DNA of 64,000 nucleotides from Atopobium deltae (lineage in GTDB: Bacteria; Actinomycetota; Coriobacteriia; Coriobacteriales; Atopobiaceae). Below, in pieces: positions 9,665-19,811 of the stretch. The stretch lies in the NCBI RefSeq assembly GCF_001552785.1, contig NZ_KQ959483.1, forward strand, positions 55,994 to 119,993, given 5' to 3'. Below the pieces are notes generated by a model. That model had not been told where the DNA came from, did no database searches, and saw only the letters and a list, made by a program, of their open reading frames with translations. The stretch's first letter is position 1. Each line of letters begins with the position of its first letter. The position numbers and the translations under genes are program-made.

Positions 9665-10516
9665 CTAGAGCGGCTCTTCATTCGAGCGGCCCAAAACCTG
9701 CGTGCCACTACGATGCGCCAAGTACACCGAGAACTGGTTAATGGTGTAATTCAACAAGATATAGATAAGCGCAATCACAAAATAGGTCGAAACCAGCGCA
9801 TCATAACTGCTGATAAGCACGCGTGCGTTTTGCAACAAATCTGGATAGCTGACAATATAGGCAACCGTCGTATCCTTTACCACCACGACGAGCTGCGAGA
9901 TCAACGAAGGCACGACATAGCGGATGGCCTGCGGCAACACAATCTTAAAGGTCGTCTGCATGCGACTCATGCCCAACGAAATCGCTGCTTCGCGCTGGCC
10001 TTGCGGTACGGCGTTCATACCTGCACGTAGCACTTCCGCCAAAACTCCCGAGGCAGCAAAGGCAATGGGCAAGGTCAGCATCCAAAAAGTCGGAAGCTTA
10101 ATGCCGTATTGCGGCACCACCAAAAAGAAGAAGTAAATCAGCAACAGACTGGGCACACCTCTAAAGAAGTTAATAATGATGCGCGCCACAAAACGCAGGG
10201 GCGCTACTTTGCTGCAGCGTGCAAGCATTAAGAATAGCGCCAAAAACAGCGACAAAATGCCCGCTGTGATCGAAACTTCAAGAGTGCCGATAAACCCTTC
10301 GCCTAAAAAGCGCCAGGTTGTCCACTGTCCAAAAAAGCTCCAGTAGCGCGCCGAAAGTTGACCCGTAATGTAAAAACGCCACACAATAGCTGCGGCTGCT
10401 GCCGTCACCAGCACTAAAGCAATTGCGGTACCAATATACATTGCGCGCTTCGTTTTTGGCCCTGGCTGCTCGTAGAGGACGTCGCGCATGGATGTGGAAG
10501 CACTTGACGTGTTCAT
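9665..10516 (-). CDS. Polar amino-acid ABC importer permease
   Basis: Inner-membrane permease of the HisM/GlnP family, 283 residues. It has an N-terminal membrane segment (about 25-45) and the BPD-type core, with the coupling EAA loop seen as AAISLGMSRMQTTFKIVLPQ. FRGVPSLLLIYF and QLVVVVKDTTVAYI are typical of this family. Its ATG overlaps the stop of the preceding permease as ATGA, so the two are translationally coupled and probably form a heterodimer. Confidence 0.93.
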   Translation of the reverse strand: MNTSSASTSMRDVLYEQPGPKTKRAMYIGTAIALVLVTAAAAAIVWRFYITGQLSARYWSFFGQWTTWRFLGEGFIGTLEVSITAGILSLFLALFLMLARCSKVAPLRFVARIIINFFRGVPSLLLIYFFFLVVPQYGIKLPTFWMLTLPIAFAASGVLAEVLRAGMNAVPQGQREAAISLGMSRMQTTFKIVLPQAIRYVVPSLISQLVVVVKDTTVAYIVSYPDLLQNARVLISSYDALVSTYFVIALIYILLNYTINQFSVYLAHRSGTQVLGRSNEEPL

Positions 10517-11172
10517 CGCAAAATCCTCACTTTCTTATCGAGCCTATCACCAGCAAAACCAATGACAAACGCCGTTAAGGCATAGCCCAAAGCCGAAACC
10601 ACAAAGGGCAAAATGCCACCCACCGAGCGCGTATTAATGTACGAAACCAAACCCGTTAACTCATTGGGCAACAGCGGTACCTGAGACCCTAAGGCCGTGG
10701 TGAGCATAACGGCAATAAACAGATTGGTCATGGGCAGGATGGACGAACGCAGCGCCTGCGGAATCACCACCAGACGAAGCATTTGCATGAAGGATAAACC
10801 CAACGAGCGCGCCGCTTCTATCTGCCCAACACCAATGGTGTTAATACCACTCATAAAATTCGCCGAGCCAAAGGCGGACGCAATTAAAATCGTGGTAATG
10901 ATGACGCATTCGCGATAATCAATAATAATTTTGAGATTCGGTAAGGCGTAAACGCAAATAATGAGCAGCGACACGCCAGGGATGTTACGAAAAATTTGAA
11001 CGTACAAATCCCCTACCATACGCAACGGCTTAAGAGGGCTAACTCGCAAAACGGTTATGACCATCGATACGACCATGACGCCAGCAAACGAAACAAGCGT
11101 CATATGCCAGGTGGTCAAGAGCGCTTGTACATATAAATCACCATAAGTTGCGAGTAGTTCTGACAGACTCAA
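10513..11172 (-). CDS. Polar amino-acid ABC importer permease
   Basis: Second permease of the importer, 219 residues. It has the EAA loop AARSLGLSFMQMLRLVVIPQ and the segment RNIPGVSLLIICVY. I place the start at TTG 11172, because GGGAGGTG lies directly upstream; the open frame continues to 11259 but those residues match nothing in the family. It lies 209 bases downstream of the binding-protein gene, and a stem-loop occupies part of that gap. Confidence 0.9.
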   Translation of the reverse strand: MSLSELLATYGDLYVQALLTTWHMTLVSFAGVMVVSMVITVLRVSPLKPLRMVGDLYVQIFRNIPGVSLLIICVYALPNLKIIIDYRECVIITTILIASAFGSANFMSGINTIGVGQIEAARSLGLSFMQMLRLVVIPQALRSSILPMTNLFIAVMLTTALGSQVPLLPNELTGLVSYINTRSVGGILPFVVSALGYALTAFVIGFAGDRLDKKVRILR

Positions 11173-11221
11173 CGTGCACCTCCCTCTTATACATTTGTAC
11201 ATAACGAGTTGTATACATGAC

Positions 11222-11255
11222 GAGTCCTCCGTGCGATGACAAACACGAAGGACTC
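11222..11255 (-). promoter_or_regulatory. Intercistronic stem-loop after the binding-protein gene
   Basis: Two 12-base arms (11222-11233 and 11244-11255) match at 11 of 12 positions around a 10-base loop. Read on the minus strand there is no T-run after the stem, so it is not a standard terminator. Its place between a binding-protein gene and its permeases suggests an mRNA-stabilising or processing element that lets binding protein be made in excess. Confidence 0.6.
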
Positions 11256-11381
11256 GCATGTCGTAAACAACAATCGTAGGCGTAAAAATAAAGAATGATA
11301 ACGATGTTCGTACCCTTTAAAGAGTGCTCTTTATTTTATCGTATTACGCCTGTGCAGAGAAGATCTTTAAGCCTGAAATCC

Positions 11382-12359
11382 TTAAGCCTTAATGGTGGGG
11401 TGCTCGGGAGCCTTCTTAATGCCCGCGCGGTCACCGATGGCGATCTTCCACAGTTTATCCCAGGTACCTTCCTCAATAAGCTTCTTGAGGAAGGCATTGA
11501 CAAAGGCAACGCCGTCGGAGTCCAAAGGCAGACCAATACCATAGTCATCCTTAGGCCCAAAGGCATCGCCCGCAAGACGATACTTGCCAGGATTCTTGAC
11601 CATGGAACCTGTCTGCATGGTGATGTCAATGACGTAAGCATCTACACGGCCCTGCTCAAGCGCCGTACGTGCCTCTTCATCGGTGGTGAACTCTTGCATC
11701 TTTGCCTTGGGAGCAATGTCGGCAACGATCTTAGGACCAGTGGAGCCAGACTGTACCGCTACGGTCTTACCAGCCAAGTCGTCAGCACCCTTGATGTCCT
11801 TGTTGTCGGCCTTGACCAAAATGCCCTGCTGAGACGTGTAGTACGGTCCTGCAAAGGAAATGACCTTCTTGCGGTCATCAGTGATGGAATAGGTTGCAAA
11901 TACGGCATCAACCTGGTTGTTTTGCAATACCGACTCACGGGTATCGGACGTAACTTGCGTGACTTGATTTTTATTCTCATCACCCAAAATGTAGCGGGTC
12001 AGCAGCTGATACAGACCAGCGTCGAAGCCGCGAACCTTGTTGTCCTTCTCGTTGAGAAGGGCGAACAACATGGAAGTCTTTACACCACCGACGCGGAAGG
12101 TGCCCGCATCCTTAATCTTCTTTGCCCAGGCAGAGGCTTTAATATCATCGTCAGAAGCGACGGCACCCTTGGCGATAAGTTCGTCGTAGGCAGCAACATC
12201 AAGTTGAGGAGAAGCAGCTTGGCTTTGTTTTGCAGGTTGTGGAGTTTTGTCTTCAGGGCTGCAACCAGCCAGATTGAATAACGCTGCTGCTGTCGCACCA
12301 CCTAAACCGACAGCAAGAACTTGACGCCTGCTCATCATGAGGTCAGAAAACTTTTTCAT
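11382..12359 (-). CDS. Amino-acid ABC importer substrate-binding lipoprotein
   Basis: Extracellular solute-binding protein family 3, 325 residues. The N-terminus combines a twin-arginine pair in MSRRQVLAV with a lipobox LAGC, so it may be a Tat-exported lipoprotein. The mature part has the family segments FDAGLYQLL, VQSGSTGPK, GRVDAYVID and IGLPLDSDG. ATG at 12359 has GAGAGGA upstream. It is the first gene of the importer operon. The ligand is probably a polar amino acid such as Gln, Glu or Arg; which one is not decidable here. Confidence 0.93.
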   Translation of the reverse strand: MKKFSDLMMSRRQVLAVGLGGATAAALFNLAGCSPEDKTPQPAKQSQAASPQLDVAAYDELIAKGAVASDDDIKASAWAKKIKDAGTFRVGGVKTSMLFALLNEKDNKVRGFDAGLYQLLTRYILGDENKNQVTQVTSDTRESVLQNNQVDAVFATYSITDDRKKVISFAGPYYTSQQGILVKADNKDIKGADDLAGKTVAVQSGSTGPKIVADIAPKAKMQEFTTDEEARTALEQGRVDAYVIDITMQTGSMVKNPGKYRLAGDAFGPKDDYGIGLPLDSDGVAFVNAFLKKLIEEGTWDKLWKIAIGDRAGIKKAPEHPTIKA

Positions 12360-12425
12360 GCCATTCCTCTCAAAAAAGTAAGCATAGCTTACTACCTGCA
12401 ATTACACGAAGCTGTGCGTACAAGC

Positions 12426-12468
12426 ATTATATTCCCTATTTTTGTAGGTATTTACATTTGTTAACAAA
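12426..12468 (-). promoter_or_regulatory. Candidate promoter and palindrome upstream of the amino-acid importer
   Basis: On the minus strand a perfect TATAAT (12426-12431 on the plus strand as ATTATA) lies about 70 bases upstream of the binding-protein start. A 12-base palindrome TTTGTTAACAAA lies at 12457-12468, near where a -35 region would be. No good -35 hexamer was found, so an activator or repressor acting at the palindrome is possible. Confidence 0.45.
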
Positions 12469-12553
12469 AGCAAGGCCGCAATTTAGGATTCCCTTACGTT
12501 ACAAATATTCTATTTACACAGGAAAATGGGGTTGTTTTATCGCAGGCAGGACG

Positions 12554-12582
12554 AGGCAAGCGCAGCGAAACCGCGCTTGCCT
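12554..12582. other. Perfect 10-bp inverted repeat downstream of the M42 peptidase
   Basis: Arms AGGCAAGCGC (12554-12563) and GCGCTTGCCT (12573-12582) surround a nine-base loop. It is about 70 bases past the stop of the minus-strand M42 peptidase. No T-run follows on either strand, so it may be a 3'-end-protecting hairpin or Rho-dependent end rather than an intrinsic terminator. Confidence 0.55.
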
Positions 12583-12653
12583 GTAACAAAATAGCTCATA
12601 AAGCTTATACAAATCTACAGAAGCTCCACGGGTAACCTTGGCTTACTTTAAAC

Positions 12654-13766
12654 TTACGCCAGATGCAAACCCTCCACATAGGCGCGAGTCAGACGCGCCG
12701 TCTGCACAAGTGCATCCACATGGCAGCGCTCGCGACCGTGCGTATTGGTGCACGACATGCCAAATGCTGCGCTTTTAATGTCGTTACCCAAACAGTAGGC
12801 CGCGTTCGCGTCGGTTGAATAGTGGAAACAAACCTGCGTATTGAACTTGTCGGGATCGCACACTTTGTGCGCCGCAGCAATGAGCTGGTTGGTCAGATCC
12901 CAATCGTAGGGGCCCTTAAAATCGGAGGCAATAATGCCCACCGAGTGCTCGTTGCTATCGTAATCGGGGCCAATAAGCGTGATGTCCAGCGCGACATACT
13001 CGCTCACCTCGGCAGGCACGAAGGACGCACCATGTCCGATCTCCTCGTAAATGGGAAACGCAAACAGGGTGTCAAAAGCGGGCGTGATCTTCTCGTCAGC
13101 AATCCACTGCAGAGTATCCAGCAGCACCGCCACCGCGGCCTTATCGTCAAGAAAACGACTGACAATAAACCCGTTGTCATAGGCGACAAAATGCGGATCA
13201 ACAGCCACAATTGCTCCAGGCGTGATGCCCAGGTCGCGCGCATCGTCGGCAGTTTTGACGTCGCCGATGATCGAAATGCTCATGGTATTCTCGTCACGAG
13301 GCTCGACCTTAGCGTCTTCAAACACGTGCACCGAATGTTTGTTGCAAATTACCTGCCCGTCAACCACACGCCCGTCGCGGCAATGAATGCGCACCGTCTC
13401 ACCCTCGATGGAGTGGTAGTTGATACCACCGAGCTGGCGCACACGCAGGGTGCCATCGTTGTTAAAGCCGCGGACGATAAGACCGATGGTGTCTAAGTGG
13501 GCACCGACGCACACAGTTTTTGACGAATCGGCACCCGCCACGCGAACGTAGACGGTGGCCTTGTTGTCGGTGTAGCTGTCGTAGCCCAGCTCAGCAAGGC
13601 ACTGCTTGAGATAGGCGTGAATTTCGGGGTAGTAGCCAACGGGGCTATCGTAGGACACGAGCGTTCGTACGCTGGTAATGAGGCCGTTTTTATCAACCGC
13701 ATAGGTTTTGTCGAGCGCCTGTGCTGTGTCCGCATCTATGAGCGTACCTTTAACCGTATCTGTCAT
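12654..13766 (-). CDS. M42-family metallo-aminopeptidase
   Basis: Cytoplasmic dinuclear-metal aminopeptidase of the FrvX/M42 type, 370 residues. Metal ligands are visible in GAHLDTIG, RFLDDKAAV, the Glu pair in YEEIGHGAS, VALDIT and HGRERCH near the C-terminus. ATG at 13766 has AAAGGAAG upstream. It is the last gene of the opp-pepT run and should trim oligopeptides imported by the transporter. Specificity is unknown. Confidence 0.9.
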   Translation of the reverse strand: MTDTVKGTLIDADTAQALDKTYAVDKNGLITSVRTLVSYDSPVGYYPEIHAYLKQCLAELGYDSYTDNKATVYVRVAGADSSKTVCVGAHLDTIGLIVRGFNNDGTLRVRQLGGINYHSIEGETVRIHCRDGRVVDGQVICNKHSVHVFEDAKVEPRDENTMSISIIGDVKTADDARDLGITPGAIVAVDPHFVAYDNGFIVSRFLDDKAAVAVLLDTLQWIADEKITPAFDTLFAFPIYEEIGHGASFVPAEVSEYVALDITLIGPDYDSNEHSVGIIASDFKGPYDWDLTNQLIAAAHKVCDPDKFNTQVCFHYSTDANAAYCLGNDIKSAAFGMSCTNTHGRERCHVDALVQTARLTRAYVEGLHLA

Positions 13767-13865
13767 AAAGCTTCCTTTTGAGTCGTGTGTGACGCGTATT
13801 GCTGGGCGTGGGTACCCAGATGTTGTGAGTGCTGCCGATAAGATCAGCGAAGACTGAGCTTACTT

Positions 13866-15173
13866 TTATGGTTGTGCGTACAGCCCAACAAGGTACTGCA
13901 GCATATCAACCATGGCCTCAAGCTCCGAAACGGGTACGAACTCGCGCACGCCGTGACCGTTGTAGTAGCACGCCGAAAGGTTTGCACAGGCAAAACCCCT
14001 AAAGGAAAGCTGACTTCCGTCGGTACCGCCGCGCATGGGGATGCACTTCATCTCGCTTCCGACCGACGCATAAGCCTTGCGGGCATTCTCGATAAGGTGA
14101 GCATACTCGGGCTTGGTAATAACATCAGCAAGGTTGTAATACTGATCGTGATCGCTCACGGTCAAAACCTCTTCGCCGTACTGGAGGTTTAAGAACGCCG
14201 CAGCATCGCGCATGGTTTGTTTGCGCTTCTCGATAAGAGCTTTATCGTGATCGCGGATGATGTAATCAGCTGCGGCCTTCTCGCATTCTCCGCTCATGCG
14301 TTCCAAATAGTAGAAGCCGTCGTAGCCTTCGGTGTATTCGGGACGCTCCTGAGCAGGGATCATCTGGTGGAACTTCATGATGGCCTCAGCGGCGTTAATC
14401 ATCGCACCCTTCGCCGTGCCCGTGTGAACCGAAAGACCCTTGGCGCGCACAAAGACTTCCGCAGCGTTGAAGGTCTCGTAGCAAAACTCGCCCAGCGGGC
14501 CACCGTCGATGGTGTAGCCAAAATCAGCGCCGAATTTTTCAAGATCCAAAAGCGCTGCACCGTGACCAATTTCCTCATCGGGCACAAAGGCCAAGGCAAG
14601 GCGTGGATGCGGCAAGCTGGGATTATCCTTCAAGCGTTTGAGAAGAGCGATGAGCATGGCCACGCCGGCCTTATCGTCACCACCGAGCAAGCTACTACCG
14701 TCGGAGCAGACAATGTCTTGCCCCACCATGTGCTTGAGCTGCGGATTCGTCTTGTTCGAAACATAGACTTCTTTACCGTCGGGGTCGGAGCCGATCACCA
14801 GTTTACCACCCTCGTAGCGCTTGATTTGCGGGCGCGTAGGATTGCCCCAGCTTTGCCAAGCGGTATCGACGTGGCAGCAAAAGCCTAGGGTCGGCAAATC
14901 CTCGGCACCTTCGGACGCAGGCCAAAAAGCAGTCAGGTAGCAGTGGTCATCAAGGACTACCTCGTGTGCGCCAAGGCTGCGCAGGTCATCGGCCACGAGG
15001 CGTGCAACCTCAAACTGTGTCTTGGTCGAAGGAACGTTTTCGGCCGTCAGTGGGTTGGATTGTGAAGAGATCTCGCAGTATTTCATGAAGCGGTCGACCA
15101 CGTAGCTGCGCGCGGTGTCGGTGGTGGTGTTGGGCGCGGCGGCGGTTTGGGTGTCAGTTTGTGGAGTACTCAT
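13866..15173 (-). CDS. pepT: Peptidase T (tripeptide aminopeptidase)
   Basis: M20B metallopeptidase that releases the N-terminal residue from tripeptides in the cytoplasm. The 435-residue protein has the first metal ligand in CHVDTAW, the strongly conserved DGSSLLGGDDKAG bridge, VPDEEIGHGA with the catalytic glutamates, and MRGGTDGSQLSFRG near the end. A Thr/Ala-rich N-terminal extension of about 20 residues is not part of the family core. ATG at 15173 has GAAAGG upstream. It lies 119 bases after oppF and 99 before the M42 peptidase, which links peptide import to hydrolysis. Confidence 0.95.
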   Translation of the reverse strand: MSTPQTDTQTAAAPNTTTDTARSYVVDRFMKYCEISSQSNPLTAENVPSTKTQFEVARLVADDLRSLGAHEVVLDDHCYLTAFWPASEGAEDLPTLGFCCHVDTAWQSWGNPTRPQIKRYEGGKLVIGSDPDGKEVYVSNKTNPQLKHMVGQDIVCSDGSSLLGGDDKAGVAMLIALLKRLKDNPSLPHPRLALAFVPDEEIGHGAALLDLEKFGADFGYTIDGGPLGEFCYETFNAAEVFVRAKGLSVHTGTAKGAMINAAEAIMKFHQMIPAQERPEYTEGYDGFYYLERMSGECEKAAADYIIRDHDKALIEKRKQTMRDAAAFLNLQYGEEVLTVSDHDQYYNLADVITKPEYAHLIENARKAYASVGSEMKCIPMRGGTDGSQLSFRGFACANLSACYYNGHGVREFVPVSELEAMVDMLQYLVGLYAQP

Positions 15174-15292
15174 ACAACAACCTTTCTGTACTCAAAATTG
15201 CTTGCTCTTTGGCATGTTCTTAATGCGTTTTGATGATGCTTCCGTACGCGAAACGCGCCCATAACCGCAGGTGCGGCATGGGCACATTGCTT

Positions 15293-16570
15293 TTATGCTT
15301 CTTGTGCTTGTAAGGTGCTACATGCTGTTGTGACTTGAGCGCGACACGGTGCGACGTGTTTGGTGCTACACAGTGCAGCATATGCGGTCTTCTCGCCATA
15401 CGCGGTCTTCTCGTCAGCAGCAGCCGAACGAAGCTGCGCATCGTGTGCACGCTGTGCCAACAGACTTTCGTGCAGCGAGAGCTTGCGCTGCGCCTCCGTC
15501 AGATTCTTATCGTATAGGTGACAGGCACACATATGCCCTGGCTCGACCTCCACAAGCTCGGGAATCTTCTCTTTACATATTGCCATACATTGACCGCAGC
15601 GGGTGCTAAAGACACAACCCGCGGGCGGATTGGTGGGACTGGGAACGTCGCCCTGCAAGATGCGCTTGTCAGCGATGCGCTCGTGCGCAATGCGCGGAAT
15701 GACGTCGAGAAGGGCCTGCGTGTACGGATGTAAGGGCTTATCGAAGAGTGCCATTTTGCTCGCGAGCTCCATCTCGTGACCCAGATACATCACCATGACG
15801 GTGTCGGAAATATGTTTGACGACCGACAGATCGTGGCTAATAAAAATGTACGAGAGGCCAAGCTTAGCCTGCAGGTCCTTAAGCAGATTGATGACTTTTG
15901 CCTGTACCGATACGTCCAGTGCCGAGACGGGCTCGTCGCAGACGATAATTTCGGGAAGCAGCGCGATGGCACGAGCAATACCAATGCGCTGGCGCTGACC
16001 GCCCGAAAACTCATGCGGGTAGCGATACTTATACGAAAGGTCGAGGTTAACGGCCTGCATAACCTCTTCGATGCGTGCTTCGCGCTCCTGTCTTGTTTTG
16101 CACACGCCCGCGATGTCGATGGGCTCGGCGATAATATCGGCAACCGTCATGCGCGGGTTCAACGAACTGTAGGGGTCCTGAAAAATGAGCTTGAGCTTTT
16201 GGCGTGCTTGGGTCAGCATTTTGCCACGCAGGCTTGTAAATTCCTGGTCACCCACGTAAACCTTGCCAGACGTTGGTTCGGTCAGGCGCAAAATGCATTT
16301 TCCAGTAGTGGACTTACCGCAGCCAGATTCGCCAACGATGGCAAAGGTCTCACCGCGGCGCAGCTCAAAGGATACGCCCTCCAGCGCATGCACGACCTGG
16401 GCAGCCTTGGCAAAAAAGCCCTTCTTGATGGGGTACTGTTTTTGCAGGTTTTCCACGCGCAGAACAACATCGGCGCCTTCAAGATTTTTCTCGCCTGTAC
16501 TGGGTGCGGCGGAGGTTGGCTCAACCTGCTGTGGAGTTTGTTTCACCTGTTCGTTTTGTCTTCTCGTCAT
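15293..16570 (-). CDS. oppF: Oligopeptide ABC importer ATPase OppF
   Basis: ATPase of a dipeptide/oligopeptide importer, 425 residues. Walker [10 protein letters not shown], signature FSGGQRQRI, Walker [12 protein letters not shown], switch histidine FISHDL, and the Opp/Dpp C-terminal domain with a likely Fe-S motif of four cysteines around [15 protein letters not shown]. The start is ATG at 16570, one base after the oppD stop, with GGGGTGAG upstream; the open frame continues far upstream inside oppD and should be ignored. The C-terminus carries a non-family tail with the repeat [11 protein letters not shown], encoded by two tandem copies of the CGAGAAGACC word 18 bases apart. Confidence 0.94.
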   Translation of the reverse strand: MTRRQNEQVKQTPQQVEPTSAAPSTGEKNLEGADVVLRVENLQKQYPIKKGFFAKAAQVVHALEGVSFELRRGETFAIVGESGCGKSTTGKCILRLTEPTSGKVYVGDQEFTSLRGKMLTQARQKLKLIFQDPYSSLNPRMTVADIIAEPIDIAGVCKTRQEREARIEEVMQAVNLDLSYKYRYPHEFSGGQRQRIGIARAIALLPEIIVCDEPVSALDVSVQAKVINLLKDLQAKLGLSYIFISHDLSVVKHISDTVMVMYLGHEMELASKMALFDKPLHPYTQALLDVIPRIAHERIADKRILQGDVPSPTNPPAGCVFSTRCGQCMAICKEKIPELVEVEPGHMCACHLYDKNLTEAQRKLSLHESLLAQRAHDAQLRSAAADEKTAYGEKTAYAALCSTKHVAPCRAQVTTACSTLQAQEA

Positions 16571-16571
16571 G

Positions 16572-17735
16572 TTACTCACCCCACGCTTCGGTATACATCC
16601 AGCACGCAACACGGTGGTTCTTATCACCATCGACGGGTGCAAACTCGGGCGCGTGCTTCGAACAAATCGTTTTGGCAAGTGGGCAACGCGGATGGAAGGG
16701 GCAACCACTCGGCATCTCGAAAAGCATGGGGACGCTTCCCGGAATGGCATACAGGGCATCAACCGATGAGTCCAAGGAAGGAATCGAGTCGATAAGGCCC
16801 TTGGAATACGGATGCAAGGGGTTGTTAAACAGCTCGGGGGCAACCGTATATTCCACCTTGTGACCAGCGTACATGACCAACACCCAGTCGGCCATTTCGG
16901 ACACGACGCCCATATCATGCGTAATAAGCATAACGGCAGTGCCAAGCTCTTCTCGCATACAGTCAATGAGCTGCAGAATCTGTGCTTGAATAGTGACGTC
17001 AAGTGCCGTGGTGGGCTCATCGCAGATCAACAGTTCTGGCTGGCAAGCAAGAGCAATGGCAATCATGATGCGCTGACGCATGCCACCCGAAAGTTCGTGC
17101 GGATAACTCTTGAAGACCTTCTCGGGAGCGGGAATGCCCACAAGTTTGATCATTTTGAGCGCGCGGGCATCAGCCTCTTTTTTGCTCATCTTGGGATTGT
17201 GAACCAAGATACCCTCGCGGATCTGTTTGCCCACTGTCATGACGGGGTTAAGCGAGGTCATGGGCTCCTGAAAAATCATGCCCAATTTGTTGCCACGATA
17301 CTGGCGCATTTCCTCGTCGTTGAGCTTGACCATATCAACGCCCGAAAGCTCAATGGAACCGTTGGTAACTTTCGCGGGAGGCGTGGGCAAAAGGCCCATG
17401 ACCGATAAGGCCGTCATGGACTTACCGCAACCAGACTCACCAACCACGGCCAAGGTTTCGCCTTTGCGCATAATAAATGAGAGGTCGGTAATGGCAGGTA
17501 GCGCCCCTTCTTCGGTGAAGAGCGTGACGCTTAAGTCCTTGACGCGCAGCAAAACTTCACGTTGTTGTCCGCGCTTCAAGCTTTCGTCGACCAGCTCGCC
17601 CGCGATGTCCTTATATTTTTGTGCGACAACCTCGGAGGTTGTGGCGTGATGCCGCGCGTTGGGCGCCGCGGACTGCGGGCCGTGCGCCGTCTGCTCGCGC
17701 TGCATTTGCTCGCGCTGCATTGTTTGTTGTTGCAT
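16572..17735 (-). CDS. oppD: Oligopeptide ABC importer ATPase OppD
   Basis: Second ATPase of the importer, 387 residues. It has Walker [10 protein letters not shown], signature LSGGMRQRI, Walker [12 protein letters not shown] and the Opp/Dpp C-terminal domain with [14 protein letters not shown], the cysteine pattern of the family. The N-terminus includes a Gln-rich extension with MQREQ twice, encoded by a 15-base direct repeat. ATG at 17735 is chosen for its strong GGGAGGGG site; the open frame extends to 17792. OppF starts one base after its stop. Confidence 0.94.
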   Translation of the reverse strand: MQQQTMQREQMQREQTAHGPQSAAPNARHHATTSEVVAQKYKDIAGELVDESLKRGQQREVLLRVKDLSVTLFTEEGALPAITDLSFIMRKGETLAVVGESGCGKSMTALSVMGLLPTPPAKVTNGSIELSGVDMVKLNDEEMRQYRGNKLGMIFQEPMTSLNPVMTVGKQIREGILVHNPKMSKKEADARALKMIKLVGIPAPEKVFKSYPHELSGGMRQRIMIAIALACQPELLICDEPTTALDVTIQAQILQLIDCMREELGTAVMLITHDMGVVSEMADWVLVMYAGHKVEYTVAPELFNNPLHPYSKGLIDSIPSLDSSVDALYAIPGSVPMLFEMPSGCPFHPRCPLAKTICSKHAPEFAPVDGDKNHRVACWMYTEAWGE

Positions 17736-17748
17736 GAATTCCCCTCCC

Positions 17749-18702
17749 CTACGAACGCATCTTGGGATCGAGCGCATCGCGCAGCGCATCACCCAACAGG
17801 TTAAAGACCATAACGGTAATGATTGCCATCACACCAGGCACAATGGAATAGTTCATGTTGGTCTGAATGTACGGCTGAGAAGCCGCAATCATCTGTCCCC
17901 AACTTGCCATCGGCGGTTGCACACCAAGTCCTAAAAACGACAGCGATGCCTCCGACAAAATGGCGTTGGGAATGCCTAGGGTCGACACAATAATGAGCGT
18001 CGAAATACAGTTAGGAAGCAGGTGCTTCATGATGATGCGCCAACTTTTGCCACCTGACAAAATACAGGACTGAATGTACTCAGAATTTTTGAGGCGCATC
18101 ACATCACCACGTATCAAACGCGCCGTGGTCGTCCACATCAATAGTCCCAGCGCAATATACAGGTTAGTCAAACCTGGTCCCATCACAAACATCACGACGA
18201 TGGCGAAGAGCAAAAATGGAAATGACGAGAAGACTTGGATAATAAACGAGATGGTTGCATCTACCCAGCCACCAAAATAGCCCGCAAACACACCTGCAAA
18301 AAAGCCGATGAACAGTGCAAGAAGCTGAGAAACAATGCCGACCGACAGCGAGACGCGGCAGCCAAAAATGATACGCGACAAAATATCACGACCATACTCG
18401 TCGGTGCCCAAAAAATTCTGCGCAGACGGGTTTTGCAACATGTTAGTCAACGACTGCTCATCGGGATTGTGCGGCGCCAACAGTGGTGCAAACAGCGCAA
18501 TTACCACCAGCAATACAACAACCGCCAAGCAAAACATGCCCAATTTATTCTTCTTAAAAATGTTCCAGCTCACAGCCCAATAGCTTTCGGCACGCTTCTT
18601 TTTGTTGATCTTCTCGTCAAACAACTGCTCAGAAGCGTTTTGCGCCGCAGCCGTAGCGGCCTGCACTTTTTTGCTGTGCTTATCTGTCGATAACAAAGCC
18701 AT
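17749..18702 (-). CDS. oppC: Oligopeptide ABC importer permease OppC
   Basis: Inner-membrane permease, 317 residues, with an N-terminal segment (about 50-70) and five further membrane segments. NPDEQSL, FLGTDEYGRDILSR and the EAA loop are typical of OppC/DppC. Its ATG overlaps the oppB stop as TAATG, with GGGAGGCG upstream, so translation is coupled. The first 35 residues are Lys/Ala-rich and cytoplasmic. Confidence 0.94.
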   Translation of the reverse strand: MALLSTDKHSKKVQAATAAAQNASEQLFDEKINKKKRAESYWAVSWNIFKKNKLGMFCLAVVVLLVVIALFAPLLAPHNPDEQSLTNMLQNPSAQNFLGTDEYGRDILSRIIFGCRVSLSVGIVSQLLALFIGFFAGVFAGYFGGWVDATISFIIQVFSSFPFLLFAIVVMFVMGPGLTNLYIALGLLMWTTTARLIRGDVMRLKNSEYIQSCILSGGKSWRIIMKHLLPNCISTLIIVSTLGIPNAILSEASLSFLGLGVQPPMASWGQMIAASQPYIQTNMNYSIVPGVMAIITVMVFNLLGDALRDALDPKMRS

Positions 18703-19637
18703 TACGATGACGCCTCCCCTCCGAGTCGAATGCGTGGGTCGACCATGGCATAGAGCACGTCAACCAAGACATACATAATTACGCATATAAATGCGATGTA
18801 CATGACACCGCCCTCGATCAGCGGAAGGTCGCGAGCCTGAATGGCATCAAGCAGCAGTTTGCCCATGCCAGGGATCGAAAACACCGTCTCGACGAGCAGC
18901 GAACCCGTCAGGATGTTGCCGAGCTGCGTACCCGCAATGGTAATGATGGGAATCAAGGCGTTGCGCAGGCCGTGTCCCAAAATAATCACGCGAGGATCGA
19001 GGCCCTTAGCGTGCGCGGTGCGCATGAAGTCCTGATTCAACACATCCATCATGGCGGTACGCGTCACACGCGCAATGCTGGCCGCATATTGCACACCCAG
19101 CGCGATGATGGGAAGCACGTAGCTCACGGGAGTTTTAATGCCCGACAACGGGAACCACTTCAGCGTCAGGGCAAAAATAATTTGTAAGATAATAGCCAAC
19201 CAAAACGATGGCGCCGAAATGCCCAAAATGGAAAGCGACATGAGCCCGCGGTCGATCAACGAGCCGTGAAAAACAGCCGCAAGCACACCTACGGTTATGC
19301 CGCAGATAAGCGCAAAAATATAAGCGCCACCAGCAAGCGTTCCCGTCACTGCAATGGCCCGGCCGAGAAGGACGACGACAGGCTTCTTTTGCGCATATGA
19401 AACGCCAAAATCTCCCTGAATCATGGCCGTAAACCAGCGGGTATACTGCTCTGGAATCGGCCGGTCCAGTCCCATCATATGGCGCACTTGCGCGACCGTC
19501 TGCTCGTCGGCCATATCGCCCATCATAATGCGCACGGGGTCTCCCGGAACAATGTTGAGTGCCAAAAAGGTAATGAGCGAAATGCAAAAAATAACGCCAA
19601 TGGCCTGGAGCACTCGTTTTGTAAGAAAACTCCTCAC
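18702..19637 (-). CDS. oppB: Oligopeptide ABC importer permease OppB
   Basis: Inner-membrane permease, 311 residues, with six predicted membrane segments. It begins MRSFLTKRVLQAIGV, the normal OppB/DppB start, and contains NIVPGDPVRIM and the EAA loop followed by NALIPIITIAGTQLG. The start codon is GTG at 19637 with GGAGGGG upstream. It lies 174 bases after oppA with a hairpin in the gap. Confidence 0.94.
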   Translation of the reverse strand: MRSFLTKRVLQAIGVIFCISLITFLALNIVPGDPVRIMMGDMADEQTVAQVRHMMGLDRPIPEQYTRWFTAMIQGDFGVSYAQKKPVVVLLGRAIAVTGTLAGGAYIFALICGITVGVLAAVFHGSLIDRGLMSLSILGISAPSFWLAIILQIIFALTLKWFPLSGIKTPVSYVLPIIALGVQYAASIARVTRTAMMDVLNQDFMRTAHAKGLDPRVIILGHGLRNALIPIITIAGTQLGNILTGSLLVETVFSIPGMGKLLLDAIQARDLPLIEGGVMYIAFICVIMYVLVDVLYAMVDPRIRLGGEASS

Positions 19638-19713
19638 CTGTCCCCTCCTATCCTTCCAAAAACAGGTTTCACAATATTCGAGTTACGCTTCGAAGCCTCG
19701 AGATATAGCAAGA

Positions 19714-19754
19714 CGTACGAAGGCGCCGCATGGGGACGGCGATACCTTCGTACG
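19714..19754 (-). promoter_or_regulatory. Intercistronic stem-loop between oppA and oppB
   Basis: Perfect 10-base arms CGTACGAAGG (19714-19723) and CCTTCGTACG (19745-19754), with an inner CGCCG/CGGCG pair, form a strong hairpin. No T-run follows on the minus strand. As in the other importer operon, it sits right after the binding-protein gene and may stabilise that part of the transcript or limit read-through. Confidence 0.65.
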
Positions 19755-19811
19755 GTATTGCATGAGGTAAAAGTTGTGACGCGAGAACTGCTCTACGCGG
19801 TCTTTTAAGAA

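Noticed and set aside
16571..17020. Extension of the oppF frame to a 575-residue protein
   Set aside because: The extra residues are the shifted frame of oppD; oppF starts at ATG 16570 with a good ribosome site.
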